Source: CAYYIS01 sp964470965
GTDB taxonomy: Bacteria > JAAXHH01 > JABIQT01
Length of the DNA: 64,000 nucleotides
Assembly (NCBI GenBank): GCA_964470965.1
Contig: CAYYIS010000022.1
Coordinates: forward strand, 1 to 64,000
Direction: 5' to 3'
Below the pieces are notes generated by a model. It was not told the DNA's origin. It made no database searches and worked only from the letters and a program-made list of their open reading frames with translations. A program made the position numbers and the translations under genes. Below, in pieces: positions 55,000 to 63,754 of the stretch (within the stretch, counting starts at the first letter, position 1; every line of letters starts with the position of its first letter).

Positions 55000-57063
55000 T
55001 CAGAACCAGAGAGGTGATACTTCACATAACCCCGATTTAAAAGGGGGGTATCCTGAGATGGGATCAAGTCCCTCATCGGCAGTCAGTTCGTTGGCATCCG
55101 CTTCGAGCCATCCGTGGAAAAGGTGTATTACCCCCGGAGGGAGACGGTCCGTGATCTCCGCCTTAACGCGTATCTGGCCACGGGTTGTTGTGACGCGGAC
55201 CGGCATGTCACGTGTAATATGACGTACTTCCGCATCTTTAGGGCTGATCTGGACCACGGGGTCCGGCATGATCTTACGGAGTTGTTCGATCTGGCGGAAT
55301 TGTGAATGGGTGTATGCCTTCGATCGACCGCCAGTCGTTAGCACCAGCGGAAATTCCATTGCGATTTCCGGTGTGCTTACAGGGCTTTCCGCAGGTTCGC
55401 TGTAAAGCGGCAACGGATCAAATCCCCGCACTTCCAGGAAAGATGAATACAGCTCGACCTTCCCGGATGGTGTCTTGAATCCGCCTTCCTCATAGGATTT
55501 TGGTTTGCGGACGGTATCCGGTATACGCAGTCCTTCAGGGTGTTCGCGCAGCATGTCAGCCGTCAGATTTGATGGCGAGAGCAGATCGTTCACATACGTG
55601 TCGAAATTACCCTTCCAGAGGTCTTCTCCCAGGCCGAGCCGTTTCCCCAGTTCCACGATAAACTTCCAATCCGGCCATGCCTCGGCCCTGGGCTCTATAA
55701 CTGGCTCTCTCAACTGAACAAATCCACCCGGCCGCCTGACAAGCGAAGAACGTTCCAGCCAGGTGGCCGTGGGTAAAACGACCTGGGCAAGGTCCGTTGT
55801 CGCGGTGTGGAAATAGTCTATGACCGTGAAGAAATCGAGATTCCGGATCGCGTCTTTGACGCGTTCTGCATTGGGCCATATCGTAACGTTCATACCTACT
55901 CCGACCATGGCTTTTATCGGATAAGGATCGCCTGAAAACATCTGATCGATAATGGCATTGGCCTGGCCTTCCTGATACATCTCGGTCCATATTGGGAATT
56001 CCTGTTCGCCCGCACGTGGTTTCATCGCCTGGACTTTTTCGTCGTACAGTGAGATGTCCTTGATGGGGGCCAACGGGTCCGGCAACATGTTGCCGCCCGG
56101 AATATCAAGATTCCCGGTGAGCGCCGGCAGGAGGGTAACCGCTCTGTGATTCTGAACACCGTTAGTGGTGTGGGTAGTGGCACACGGACTGGTCTGCAGC
56201 TTGGCCGGCTTGGAGGTGGCGTAGAACCTGGCAGCTTCAATGATCCGGTCTTCAGGAACCCCGGTTATCGTGGAAGCCCGTGAAGGAGGATACTCAGATA
56301 CCAGGTGACGGAAATCATCAAATCCAACAGTCCAGTTTTCGATGAAATCCGGGTCGTACAACTGTTCATTCAGGATCACATGGGCCATTCCCAATGCCAG
56401 GGCCCCATCGGTGCCGGGACGCAACTGAAGGTGAATATAAGCATTGTCTGCAGCCTCGGTTCGGCGGGGGTCAACAACGATATGCTTCATGCCCCGACGG
56501 CAGGCATCGAGAAAATCCGAATACATTTTAGGCGTCGCTGAATGTGCGGGATTGGAAGACCAAATCAGATGACATTTGGTTTCCCCAAAACCTGTGCGTC
56601 CGGAATTGACGAATCCGCCGTAGTCCGAACCGTAATTCAACATTTCAGCGATGCCGGCCGATGCATAACAAAAACTGCATTCGGTCAGATAATGGGGCGA
56701 TCCAAACAGATAGGAAAGACGCTGAAGGAGTGGCCAGCCTTCTTTGGGATAACCGGCGAAAAATAGGACGGATTCCGGTCCATAGGTGTTTCGTATGGAC
56801 AGTAACCGCGTGGCGATTCGGTCCAGTGCTTCATCCCAAGTGATTCTGCGGAATTTATCGATTTCACGCAACAGGGGATAGAGCAGGCGTTCTTCGTGAT
56901 ACTGCAAATCGATCTGGTGCCTGCCCCTCCGACACAACTGCCCCTCCACGCCTTTGGCAGCGCCGGTCTTATCGACTATAACATGGCAGGGGCAATCATA
57001 GGCACACATGTAACAGGTGGTAGGTTTTCTTACAACGTCTTCACTTGGATCTGAATCCTGCAT
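55000..57063 (-). CDS. Molybdopterin oxidoreductase (formate dehydrogenase/DMSO reductase family)
   Basis: A 687-residue bis-MGD enzyme. The N-terminal [4Fe-4S] motif is C17xxC20xxxC24...C44 (TCYMCAYDC, QLCRRG). The active-site region GSPHYLTECSFCYASAG (121-137) offers C129 or C132 as the Mo/W ligand, and the C-terminal dinucleotide-binding domain starts near 565 (LVLTTGGRSKAYTHSQF). No twin-arginine signal is present, so it is cytoplasmic. Formate, thiosulfate or another oxo-transfer substrate is possible. A formate-oxidising role would suit the neighbouring formaldehyde operon but is not proven. No partner Fe-S or membrane subunit is adjacent. Confidence 0.9.
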   Translation of the reverse strand: MQDSDPSEDVVRKPTTCYMCAYDCPCHVIVDKTGAAKGVEGQLCRRGRHQIDLQYHEERLLYPLLREIDKFRRITWDEALDRIATRLLSIRNTYGPESVLFFAGYPKEGWPLLQRLSYLFGSPHYLTECSFCYASAGIAEMLNYGSDYGGFVNSGRTGFGETKCHLIWSSNPAHSATPKMYSDFLDACRRGMKHIVVDPRRTEAADNAYIHLQLRPGTDGALALGMAHVILNEQLYDPDFIENWTVGFDDFRHLVSEYPPSRASTITGVPEDRIIEAARFYATSKPAKLQTSPCATTHTTNGVQNHRAVTLLPALTGNLDIPGGNMLPDPLAPIKDISLYDEKVQAMKPRAGEQEFPIWTEMYQEGQANAIIDQMFSGDPYPIKAMVGVGMNVTIWPNAERVKDAIRNLDFFTVIDYFHTATTDLAQVVLPTATWLERSSLVRRPGGFVQLREPVIEPRAEAWPDWKFIVELGKRLGLGEDLWKGNFDTYVNDLLSPSNLTADMLREHPEGLRIPDTVRKPKSYEEGGFKTPSGKVELYSSFLEVRGFDPLPLYSEPAESPVSTPEIAMEFPLVLTTGGRSKAYTHSQFRQIEQLRKIMPDPVVQISPKDAEVRHITRDMPVRVTTTRGQIRVKAEITDRLPPGVIHLFHGWLEADANELTADEGLDPISGYPPFKSGLCEVSPLWF

Positions 57064-57543
57064 CTCTATTTGTTCCCGTATGGGCTAAAAAGCCATATGT
57101 TTCATACATATAAATGAAGCGTGTATTGTACATCAAATGGCGTCTTAAAGGCAAGAAATGATTTCAGTTAAAGGAAAATAGTTCAGCATCATGTAGTCAG
57201 GCGCACCCATGAGGATTGTTTTTTGCGTTAGTCGGCACAGGCGGTGCGAAACCGGTTCGAATCATCGTATGTCCGCGTTGTTTACAGTGGGACAGCCAAA
57301 GAAAACAAGTCGTAAAACGATGAATCCCATATTTAGACAAAGGGATTCTGACATTTTGATTGCAGGTTGATGTCCCGATACTAAGACGCGCCAAAATTAA
57401 TTACTAACAGGTTACCCGTTCTCACATTAAATTGGAACTTTCCTTAACACCCGAAAAGGTCCTCATTTGACTTACGGATGTCGTCTGGAGAAGTGTTTGT
57501 GGACCATCTGTTGAAATGATAATTCCATAATCCGGGGAATCTC
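57064..57543. other. Divergent intergenic region
   Basis: A 480-base A/T-richer spacer between the molybdoenzyme and an enolase-family gene. It contains a GGTTCGAATC sequence near 57253 that resembles a tRNA T-loop but lacks a pairing stem. No promoter better than partial matches and no credible gene were found. Confidence 0.4.
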
Positions 57544-58794
57544 ATGCCTACAAACGATTTTGAAATCAAAACCATCGAACGGATACCCGTTCACCTGCCC
57601 TTTCACCCCAGATGTGCGGATGTTATGGAGGTCAGGGTGTTATTCTGGTCGGTAATCGATCTGTATAAGGTTACGACCGCTTCCGGGGTGGTGGGTTATG
57701 GTGAACTTCTGACGAGAGATACGTGGTTTCGACCGGAGGATCCATCGATCGCGCGGGTCATCGGCAGGAACTTGTTCGACGTCCTCTGGGACGACACGCT
57801 TGGCTCCGGTATTCAGATCGCCCTGTTCGATGCGGCAGGCAAGGTACTCGGAGTTCCGTGTCACAGGCTCTTTGGAATCCAGCACAGGGAGGCCTGCCCG
57901 GTCTCATGGTGGACGCAGGAGGCATCACCTGAGCTATGGGCCACGGAAGCGAAAGCGGCGGAAGAAAATGGATACACTTCCATGAAAGCGAAGGCGAGGC
58001 CGTGGTTCGATGTGGACGCGCAACTGACCGCCATGGAAGAAGTGGCATCCAGGCATTTCAAGGTGGATCTCGATTTCAACCAGCTGCTTCTGGGGGTGGA
58101 TGAAGCGGCCAGGATCATTTCCCATCTCGAAGATGAACATCCGATACTGGCCATAGTCGAGTCACCGATTCCGCAGGGCGACGTACCGGGAAATGTGCTG
58201 CTCAGACAGAAGATCAACACCCCCATCGCCATGCACTACGGTAACCCTCCTATCATGACAGCCATCAGAGAAGGGGTGTGCGATGGATTTGTGATAGGCG
58301 GCGGGGCCAGCGGGGTCATGAGGGACGCCGTAGTTTCGGCACAGGCCAACATGCCGTTCTGGCTGCAGATTGTGGGTACCGGGCTGACGACTATGTTCTC
58401 TGTACACCTGGGAGCTGTGTTGTCGCATGCCCGGTGGCCTGCGATTCCCTGCGTCAATATTTACGAACATCCGCTGATAAAGGGTTTTACGGTAGAAAGC
58501 GGCCACGTCAAGGTACCTGAAAATCCGGGCCTGGGTATCGAGCTTGACTGGGATGTGATAGAGAATTACCGGGTTGATCTGGATTTTAAAGCTGAAAGAC
58601 GTCGCCAGATCCACACCATCCACTGGCCGGACAACAGGCAGGCGCACTACCCGGACGCTGTTTACCGCCAGGAATTCCATTCAGGCAAGCACGTGGGGTT
58701 TTTACCGGGCATATCTCTGGACCACCGACTGGATGACGGTTCCAAGGATTTCGATCGCGAATACCGAGAACTCTTCGGCGAACACTACCCTTGA
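57544..58794 (+). CDS. Enolase-superfamily (mandelate racemase-like) dehydratase
   Basis: A 416-residue capping-plus-barrel enzyme. Catalytic KxK is K148-A-K150 (SMKAKARPW), metal ligands include D175/D177 (VDLDFN) and E206 (IVESPIP), and IAMHYG (about 228-233) takes the third-ligand position. A short C-terminal extension after GLGIEL (about 330-416) is His-rich. Members dehydrate sugar acids such as glucarate, gluconate or rhamnonate. Unlike the enolase-like gene at 20419, its base lysines are kept. It ends 10 bases inside the convergent TTC38-like gene. Confidence 0.89.
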   Translation: MPTNDFEIKTIERIPVHLPFHPRCADVMEVRVLFWSVIDLYKVTTASGVVGYGELLTRDTWFRPEDPSIARVIGRNLFDVLWDDTLGSGIQIALFDAAGKVLGVPCHRLFGIQHREACPVSWWTQEASPELWATEAKAAEENGYTSMKAKARPWFDVDAQLTAMEEVASRHFKVDLDFNQLLLGVDEAARIISHLEDEHPILAIVESPIPQGDVPGNVLLRQKINTPIAMHYGNPPIMTAIREGVCDGFVIGGGASGVMRDAVVSAQANMPFWLQIVGTGLTTMFSVHLGAVLSHARWPAIPCVNIYEHPLIKGFTVESGHVKVPENPGLGIELDWDVIENYRVDLDFKAERRRQIHTIHWPDNRQAHYPDAVYRQEFHSGKHVGFLPGISLDHRLDDGSKDFDREYRELFGEHYP

Positions 58795-60143
58795 GCCGCA
58801 GCCGCGGCAAACCCTACCCGCCGGCCCAGCGGTACCGCCCGCGCCGCGGCCGCCCGCGAGAGAATAAATTCCACGTCGCCCTGCCGTTTTGCGTTCACAG
58901 CCGAATCGAGGAAAACCTGTTCGAGTACTTCCTGCTGGGCATGACTCCCACCTAGTTGAAACATCCTGTCTAATACTGGTTTCATCAGGTCCACGGCACG
59001 ACCGTATTCCCCCAGTCCGTGGGCTAGCACAGCCTCCGTTACCGGCAGCGCAATGCCCTCCACGATACATGCGTTGGTCCCTTTGCCCTGTCCGAACAAC
59101 TTCATCGCATTGAGCATTTGCCGCGCTTCGTCGTACCTTTCACATCCCGCCAGCGCCATCATCCAATGCGGGAGTGTAAATGGGGAATAGCAATCCCCTA
59201 TTCGACCGATCGCCTTTTCCGCCAGTTCGTTCCAGCGGTCACCTACCGGTACGCCCTGCCGTTCCAGGCGAAAGAGCATTGAAGAAGCATTCTGAACGTC
59301 GATGTAAAGATCCGGCTGAGCCTGGGTCACAACGGAAGAAAGATTCCGAAACCGGGAGTCATAAAGATCCAGAACTTCGTCGAAGTCCCTTTGTTCGATA
59401 TGGAACAGGGCAAGGTGCCACCACAGGTGATGCGTCATGTTGTTGGCACCCTCCCAGAGCGGTTCCCGCTCCTTCATAAAATCGATCCCTTCATCGTGTC
59501 GTCCCTGCATCTCCATAATGTGTGCGACGCCATGGGTACCCCACAGGTCTCCGGGATCAATAGCTAAAGCGGCCCTGCCTGCCTCTTCCGCCTCATCATA
59601 TTCACCGCATTCCTCATACGCGAAGCACTTGCAGGACATCACCGTGGCGTATCCCGCGTGTGAGACGTTCCAAGCCGGCATGACACGACCAAGGGAAGTC
59701 TTCATGTCCCCGGCTCGGCCCAGCCAAAAGTAGCTCAGGTGGGCCAGCCTGAGGGCCATCAGGTCCAGAGGGTGGTCGACGAGGATATCCTCCCAGGCAG
59801 CCAACATGCGCTCCGCGTCGTCATCCAGCCATGCTTCCAGCGCATCCACATGGCGCTGTTCCCGCCAGGTCGCGGCGGCCGTAAAGGTCCGGGCCTGGGT
59901 TGCTGATTCTCTCGCCGCAGGCAGATTGGCCTGATTGTAGGCAAGCATGAGGAAATAGCCCTTTAGACAATGCGCCAGGCCGAATTCCGGATCCGACCTT
60001 AACGTCTCTTTCAAGAAGGCCGGAGTATCAAGACGATATTTGACATATCCCATTACCGTATTGTCAAACGCATCCCCCGCCTTCGATGAATTCGTGGAGA
60101 GGGGCAAGCCGTGAATGTCCTGCACCGGTAATAATTCACTCAT
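58785..60143 (-). CDS. TTC38-like tetratricopeptide protein
   Basis: A 452-residue all-helical protein of the TTC38-like family. Recognised segments are LAHCLKGYFLMLAY (about 57-70), SHAGYATVMSCKCFAYEECGEYDEAE and DPGDLWGTHGVAHIMEMQGRHDEGI (about 190-225), NMTHHLWWHLALF, and YSPFTLPHWMMALAG. Function of the family is not established. The start at ATG 60143 is supported by a perfect AAGGAGGT (60161-60154) 10 bases upstream; the GTG at 60155 overlaps that site. An Ala-rich C-terminus is unusual. Confidence 0.86.
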   Translation of the reverse strand: MSELLPVQDIHGLPLSTNSSKAGDAFDNTVMGYVKYRLDTPAFLKETLRSDPEFGLAHCLKGYFLMLAYNQANLPAARESATQARTFTAAATWREQRHVDALEAWLDDDAERMLAAWEDILVDHPLDLMALRLAHLSYFWLGRAGDMKTSLGRVMPAWNVSHAGYATVMSCKCFAYEECGEYDEAEEAGRAALAIDPGDLWGTHGVAHIMEMQGRHDEGIDFMKEREPLWEGANNMTHHLWWHLALFHIEQRDFDEVLDLYDSRFRNLSSVVTQAQPDLYIDVQNASSMLFRLERQGVPVGDRWNELAEKAIGRIGDCYSPFTLPHWMMALAGCERYDEARQMLNAMKLFGQGKGTNACIVEGIALPVTEAVLAHGLGEYGRAVDLMKPVLDRMFQLGGSHAQQEVLEQVFLDSAVNAKRQGDVEFILSRAAAARAVPLGRRVGFAAAAAQG

Positions 60144-60705
60144 GATCGATCGCACCTCCTTAATGTTCCCGTTGCCCGGCGTTCCGCTGGCTCTGCCGCT
60201 GGGCGGGCCCTACCGGTAGCCGACCGGCGGAGACAAAGCCATCGCCCCGGCTCACCATGAAGATCGCCGTTTTTCGGCCGTATAGACAGACTCCCGTGCG
60301 ATGTTGCCTTGTGTACTTTAAACTGTTTTCAACCGATTAAAAGGATTGAGAGACTCCTGTTCCGGAACGATGTTAAGGGGCGTCTGCATTTAGAGAAAAT
60401 AAAATAAGAATGAAGGGGATGGATAGACGGCGGGACGAAGGCCGGGAAATATTCACGATGAGCCTCAATAGCGAAATAATTACACACCAGAGAACCTGGG
60501 GGATGCGTCCACAATACCGTGTGCCGGTTCATCTGTCAATGTCAAAGGGTGGGATGAGCCCTCCGTAACAACCCCATTTCCGTTGGGCCCAAGCTCCGGC
60601 CGAGGGCACTGGGACAAATATCTTTGACTTTATCATTGTCACCTTTACTTTTTGATTTAACACCGGCGTACCCTCTCTCCATAAATATCAGTTAAGCGAG
60701 GTCGT
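60144..60705. other. Divergent intergenic region
   Basis: A 562-base spacer between the TTC38-like gene and the alpha/alpha-barrel-like gene. It holds the strong ribosome site of the former and a partial TTGACT/TACTTT promoter-like pair (60624-60651) toward the latter. No gene, RNA or repeat is supported. Confidence 0.35.
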
Positions 60706-61686
60706 ATGGCTTTGATAGAAGCGATCAGAAACGCGAGGAACCTTGGCGCCGACTACCTGCTTGGGCATTTGGGTGAGGATGGGGCCTTCCCCTCCCGGAC
60801 CCCGGCTGTTGCTGAGTATTACAAGACGTTGACTGCGTTCCAGGTATGCGGGCACAATCGGGCGGCGAACAGGTTGTGCAATTGGATCAGGCACCACGGA
60901 CAATTGGAAAACGGAGATTTCATACCACGGCCGGAAGCAGGTAGTGACGGATCGACACACATCTATTTCAATGCGTGGATAGTTACCGGGGCCCACCGCC
61001 TGGGGCAATTCGACCTGGCCCGGAGAGGAATGGATTTCATCCTGGATTTCAATGATTCGGAAAGCGGTGGTTTTTATTCCAGTCTTACGGATCGTCAGCC
61101 GGATACTTTACAGGATCTGATGGCTTCATGCATGAGTGGTCTGGCGGCAATTTATACCGGAGAAATAGCGGTTGCGCGCGGTGTGGGGCGTTGGCTCGGT
61201 ACCGTCCGGGACGCGCAGCCGGATTTCCCGGGTTTGTTGTACACCGTTTACAGCCGGGCGGGCTCACTGATAACCGACGTGCCTTCCGGTCAGGAAAACC
61301 GCTATGTCCTTAACCGTGATGCAGACCAGGACCAGGACTTCTTTAATCCCGGAATCGCCGCTGCATTTCTGTGCAGATTGTATCAGGCCACGGGCGACGG
61401 GTCTTACCTGAATCTGGCTAAGCAGTACATGGCGGTCGCGGAGGATGCCAGCGATTATCTTTTCCGGATCGTCCGTGCGGGAAAAGTAGGCTGGGCGGCC
61501 GCATTGCTTTACAGACTCACCGGGGATGGAACCTATTATAAGATGGCCGTGCGAATCGCCAGGAACCTACTGGACCTGCAGTCTCCGGAAGGATTCTGGA
61601 GTGGTGTAGGCCAGACGGCCCCCAGTCTGGATTCCACTGCTGAGCGGGTAGTCTGGATGGATGAGATCTTACAGGCTGTTGAGTAA
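60706..61686 (+). CDS. Alpha/alpha-barrel (six-hairpin or terpenoid-cyclase-like) protein
   Basis: A 326-residue protein made of paired helices with Gly/Trp-rich loops: GADYLLGHLGEDGAF, GHNRAANRLCNWI, RRGMDFILDFNDSESGGFYS, KVGWAAALLYRLTGDGTYYKMA and SPEGFWSGVGQ. The repeating G-x-F/W turns resemble (alpha/alpha)6 toroids of glycosidases, polysaccharide lyases and prenyltransferase-like proteins. No catalytic residues can be named with confidence, and there is no signal peptide. GAGG precedes the ATG. A PhyH gene starts 5 bases later, so the two are coexpressed. Confidence 0.75.
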   Translation: MALIEAIRNARNLGADYLLGHLGEDGAFPSRTPAVAEYYKTLTAFQVCGHNRAANRLCNWIRHHGQLENGDFIPRPEAGSDGSTHIYFNAWIVTGAHRLGQFDLARRGMDFILDFNDSESGGFYSSLTDRQPDTLQDLMASCMSGLAAIYTGEIAVARGVGRWLGTVRDAQPDFPGLLYTVYSRAGSLITDVPSGQENRYVLNRDADQDQDFFNPGIAAAFLCRLYQATGDGSYLNLAKQYMAVAEDASDYLFRIVRAGKVGWAAALLYRLTGDGTYYKMAVRIARNLLDLQSPEGFWSGVGQTAPSLDSTAERVVWMDEILQAVE

Positions 61687-61690
61687 CGCC

Positions 61691-62476
61691 ATGAATCATC
61701 AATTTTCTGCCGATCAATACAGAGAGAACGGTTTCACCGGACCTTTACAGATTTTGACGCCCGGGGAGGCTGCCGAGGCACGCCGTTCGTTTTTCGGGAC
61801 CATCCGACAATCCGAAGCGACACCCGGACCGATGAATGAACCACCCGGTGGATTCGATCTGAGATACCGGTGGGTGTATGATCTCGCGACCCGGATCCAG
61901 GTGCTGGATCACGCGGAGCAGATTCTAGGTCCGGATATCGTCCTGTGGGCTACGGTGTTCTGGTACAAAGAGCCTCACAACAGTTCATACATCCCCTGGC
62001 ACCAGGATGCTACATACTGGCCCATGTCGCCCAGGATTAACCTGACCGTATGGATCGCATTGGGGCCAACATTTAGGGAAAACGGTTGCCTGAGCCTGAT
62101 TCCCGGGTCGCACAGGCATTGGTTGGACGATCAATACAGGACGCTCGAGCCCGGGGCCGGATTTTCCGAGGGGCTTTCGGACGACCAGGTAGACGAATCC
62201 AGGGCGGTACACCTGGAGATGTCACCGGGTGAAGCGGTCTTTTTTACGGAAGCCACCTTGCACCGGTCGGACGCCAACGTGAGCGATGTACCGCGTGTGG
62301 CATTTGCGTTGCGACTTACAACTCCGGAAGTCAGGTTCGATATTGACGGTCTGAAAGAGAAAGGAATCGACTATCTCGCCAGGTCAACGGTGGTACGTGG
62401 AACCGACCGGTTTCGCTACAACAAGGCCATGGAAGTAGCGCCCGGCCATGATTCGGATGGGCGATTACTTCCATGA
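61691..62476 (+). CDS. Phytanoyl-CoA dioxygenase family protein (canonical HxD)
   Basis: A 261-residue Fe(II)/2-oxoglutarate oxygenase from ATG 61691, 5 bases after the preceding stop (an ATG at 61661 lies inside that gene). Triad H104-Q105-D106 (PWHQDATYWPM), LIPGSHRHWL, distal H191 (ATLHRSD) and R202. It is the closest relative of the copy at 1529-2356 in the window (same WHQDA.YWP and PGSHRH blocks), which suggests old duplication or a shared subfamily. It pairs with the upstream alpha/alpha-barrel protein. Confidence 0.91.
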   Translation: MNHQFSADQYRENGFTGPLQILTPGEAAEARRSFFGTIRQSEATPGPMNEPPGGFDLRYRWVYDLATRIQVLDHAEQILGPDIVLWATVFWYKEPHNSSYIPWHQDATYWPMSPRINLTVWIALGPTFRENGCLSLIPGSHRHWLDDQYRTLEPGAGFSEGLSDDQVDESRAVHLEMSPGEAVFFTEATLHRSDANVSDVPRVAFALRLTTPEVRFDIDGLKEKGIDYLARSTVVRGTDRFRYNKAMEVAPGHDSDGRLLP

Positions 62477-62593
62477 TCAGCATATTTCTAAATGGAATCA
62501 TTGCCGCCCAATGAACTTAACCAACGCCTTGCGAGCGGGTTCTTACCGAGCCTCTGGAGAACTTGAGAGCAGGGCGGGACGGAATAGGGGAAC

Positions 62594-63724
62594 CTAAAAC
62601 ACCTCAATTGTCAGTGCGTCGAACCGGTCCTGGTCCCATTCCGCACCCCAGCCGGGTCCGTCCGGCGGCACGATGTGGCCATCCCTGATGCGCGGAGTAT
62701 TGGCCAGGCCCCATGGACCACCGACATCCGTTACTAAATCAGTCGGTCCCGCCTCGTAATATCCCGTGTTGTCGATGCAGCACCCCAGGTGGGCATGGAC
62801 GATCCCAAACAGGCCTCCATGTGAATTCATCTCTACGGTGGTATCGTACAACTCGGCGAAATTGGCCATCTTCAGGACCTGTGTCGTACCGAACCGAGCA
62901 TTGACCCGAAGCAGGTCGGTGGCCCCGGACATGAGCCACTGGGTTGAGATGCCGATGTCCCCCATCAGTGTCTCGTTGCCCATAACAGGCATCTTCAATT
63001 CACGGCACAATGCCTGATATTGATGCTGCTTCTGTTCGTGCATCGGTTCTTCCAGCCACAGGAATCCCAGTTCCTCCATGACATGCCCGACCTCGATGGC
63101 TTCGTCGAGGGTGTAGGAACAGACCGCATCGTTAATCAAAAGCACGTCCATCCCTATGCGGTCCCGTACTTCCCGGAAGATCGCGATATCCTTTTCGCCC
63201 CCCTTGTAGGTATGGAATTTGTAGACATCGATACCGTGCTTCAGGGCCAGTTCAATATCCTGAAAGTAAATTTCGATCGGATTGTCCCCTCCGGTGAGGT
63301 AGACAGGGAAACGGTCACGTACCCTACCTATAAGGGAATACACCGGAAGCCCGGCGACCTTTCCCAGTATATCCCACAGGCAGTTGTCGAAATCACCGAA
63401 CCATCCGGGGCGCTGATACACCCATCGGGTGCCCTTGTGGAGCATCTGGTAAAGGCCTTCTTTATTCAGCGGATTTTCACCAATCATTTGATGACGGAGT
63501 GTCTCTACCTGTTCGGGGTTCATGGTGCAGGTGCACATACCCTCTACCCCCTCGTCCGTTATGACTTTGAGAAAACTCTGTCGGAGGTTTCTACCGGACG
63601 GCAGCATTTTGCTGCCGTGGGTGTATTGTATCCTACGGAGGTCCGGCACCTGGTAGAGTTTGACGTAGCCGCTTTTGCGTTCCGGGTCTTCGAGAGTGAT
63701 GAGTTTTATGTCGGTTATTTTCAT
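62594..63724 (-). CDS. Enolase-superfamily (mandelate racemase-like) protein
   Basis: A 376-residue member. Metal ligands are D199 (LLINDAV), E225 or E226 (WLEEPMHE) and E251 (MGNETLMG). The second-strand motif is YKFHTYKGG (K169 and H171), and a probable His base follows in NSHGGLFGIVHAHLG near 300-315. This set fits acid-sugar dehydratases. TGGDNPIEI near 144-152 is a common active-site loop. It follows the partial PhyH gene at the window edge by 30 bases on the same strand. Confidence 0.9.
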   Translation of the reverse strand: MKITDIKLITLEDPERKSGYVKLYQVPDLRRIQYTHGSKMLPSGRNLRQSFLKVITDEGVEGMCTCTMNPEQVETLRHQMIGENPLNKEGLYQMLHKGTRWVYQRPGWFGDFDNCLWDILGKVAGLPVYSLIGRVRDRFPVYLTGGDNPIEIYFQDIELALKHGIDVYKFHTYKGGEKDIAIFREVRDRIGMDVLLINDAVCSYTLDEAIEVGHVMEELGFLWLEEPMHEQKQHQYQALCRELKMPVMGNETLMGDIGISTQWLMSGATDLLRVNARFGTTQVLKMANFAELYDTTVEMNSHGGLFGIVHAHLGCCIDNTGYYEAGPTDLVTDVGGPWGLANTPRIRDGHIVPPDGPGWGAEWDQDRFDALTIEVF

Positions 63725-63754
63725 GGAGCCTCTGGTTGTATTTACCGCCCACTG

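Noticed and set aside
57245..57285. tRNA-like T-loop (GGTTCGAATC)
   Set aside because: The flanking bases do not form a T-stem, and no acceptor or anticodon arm could be found.
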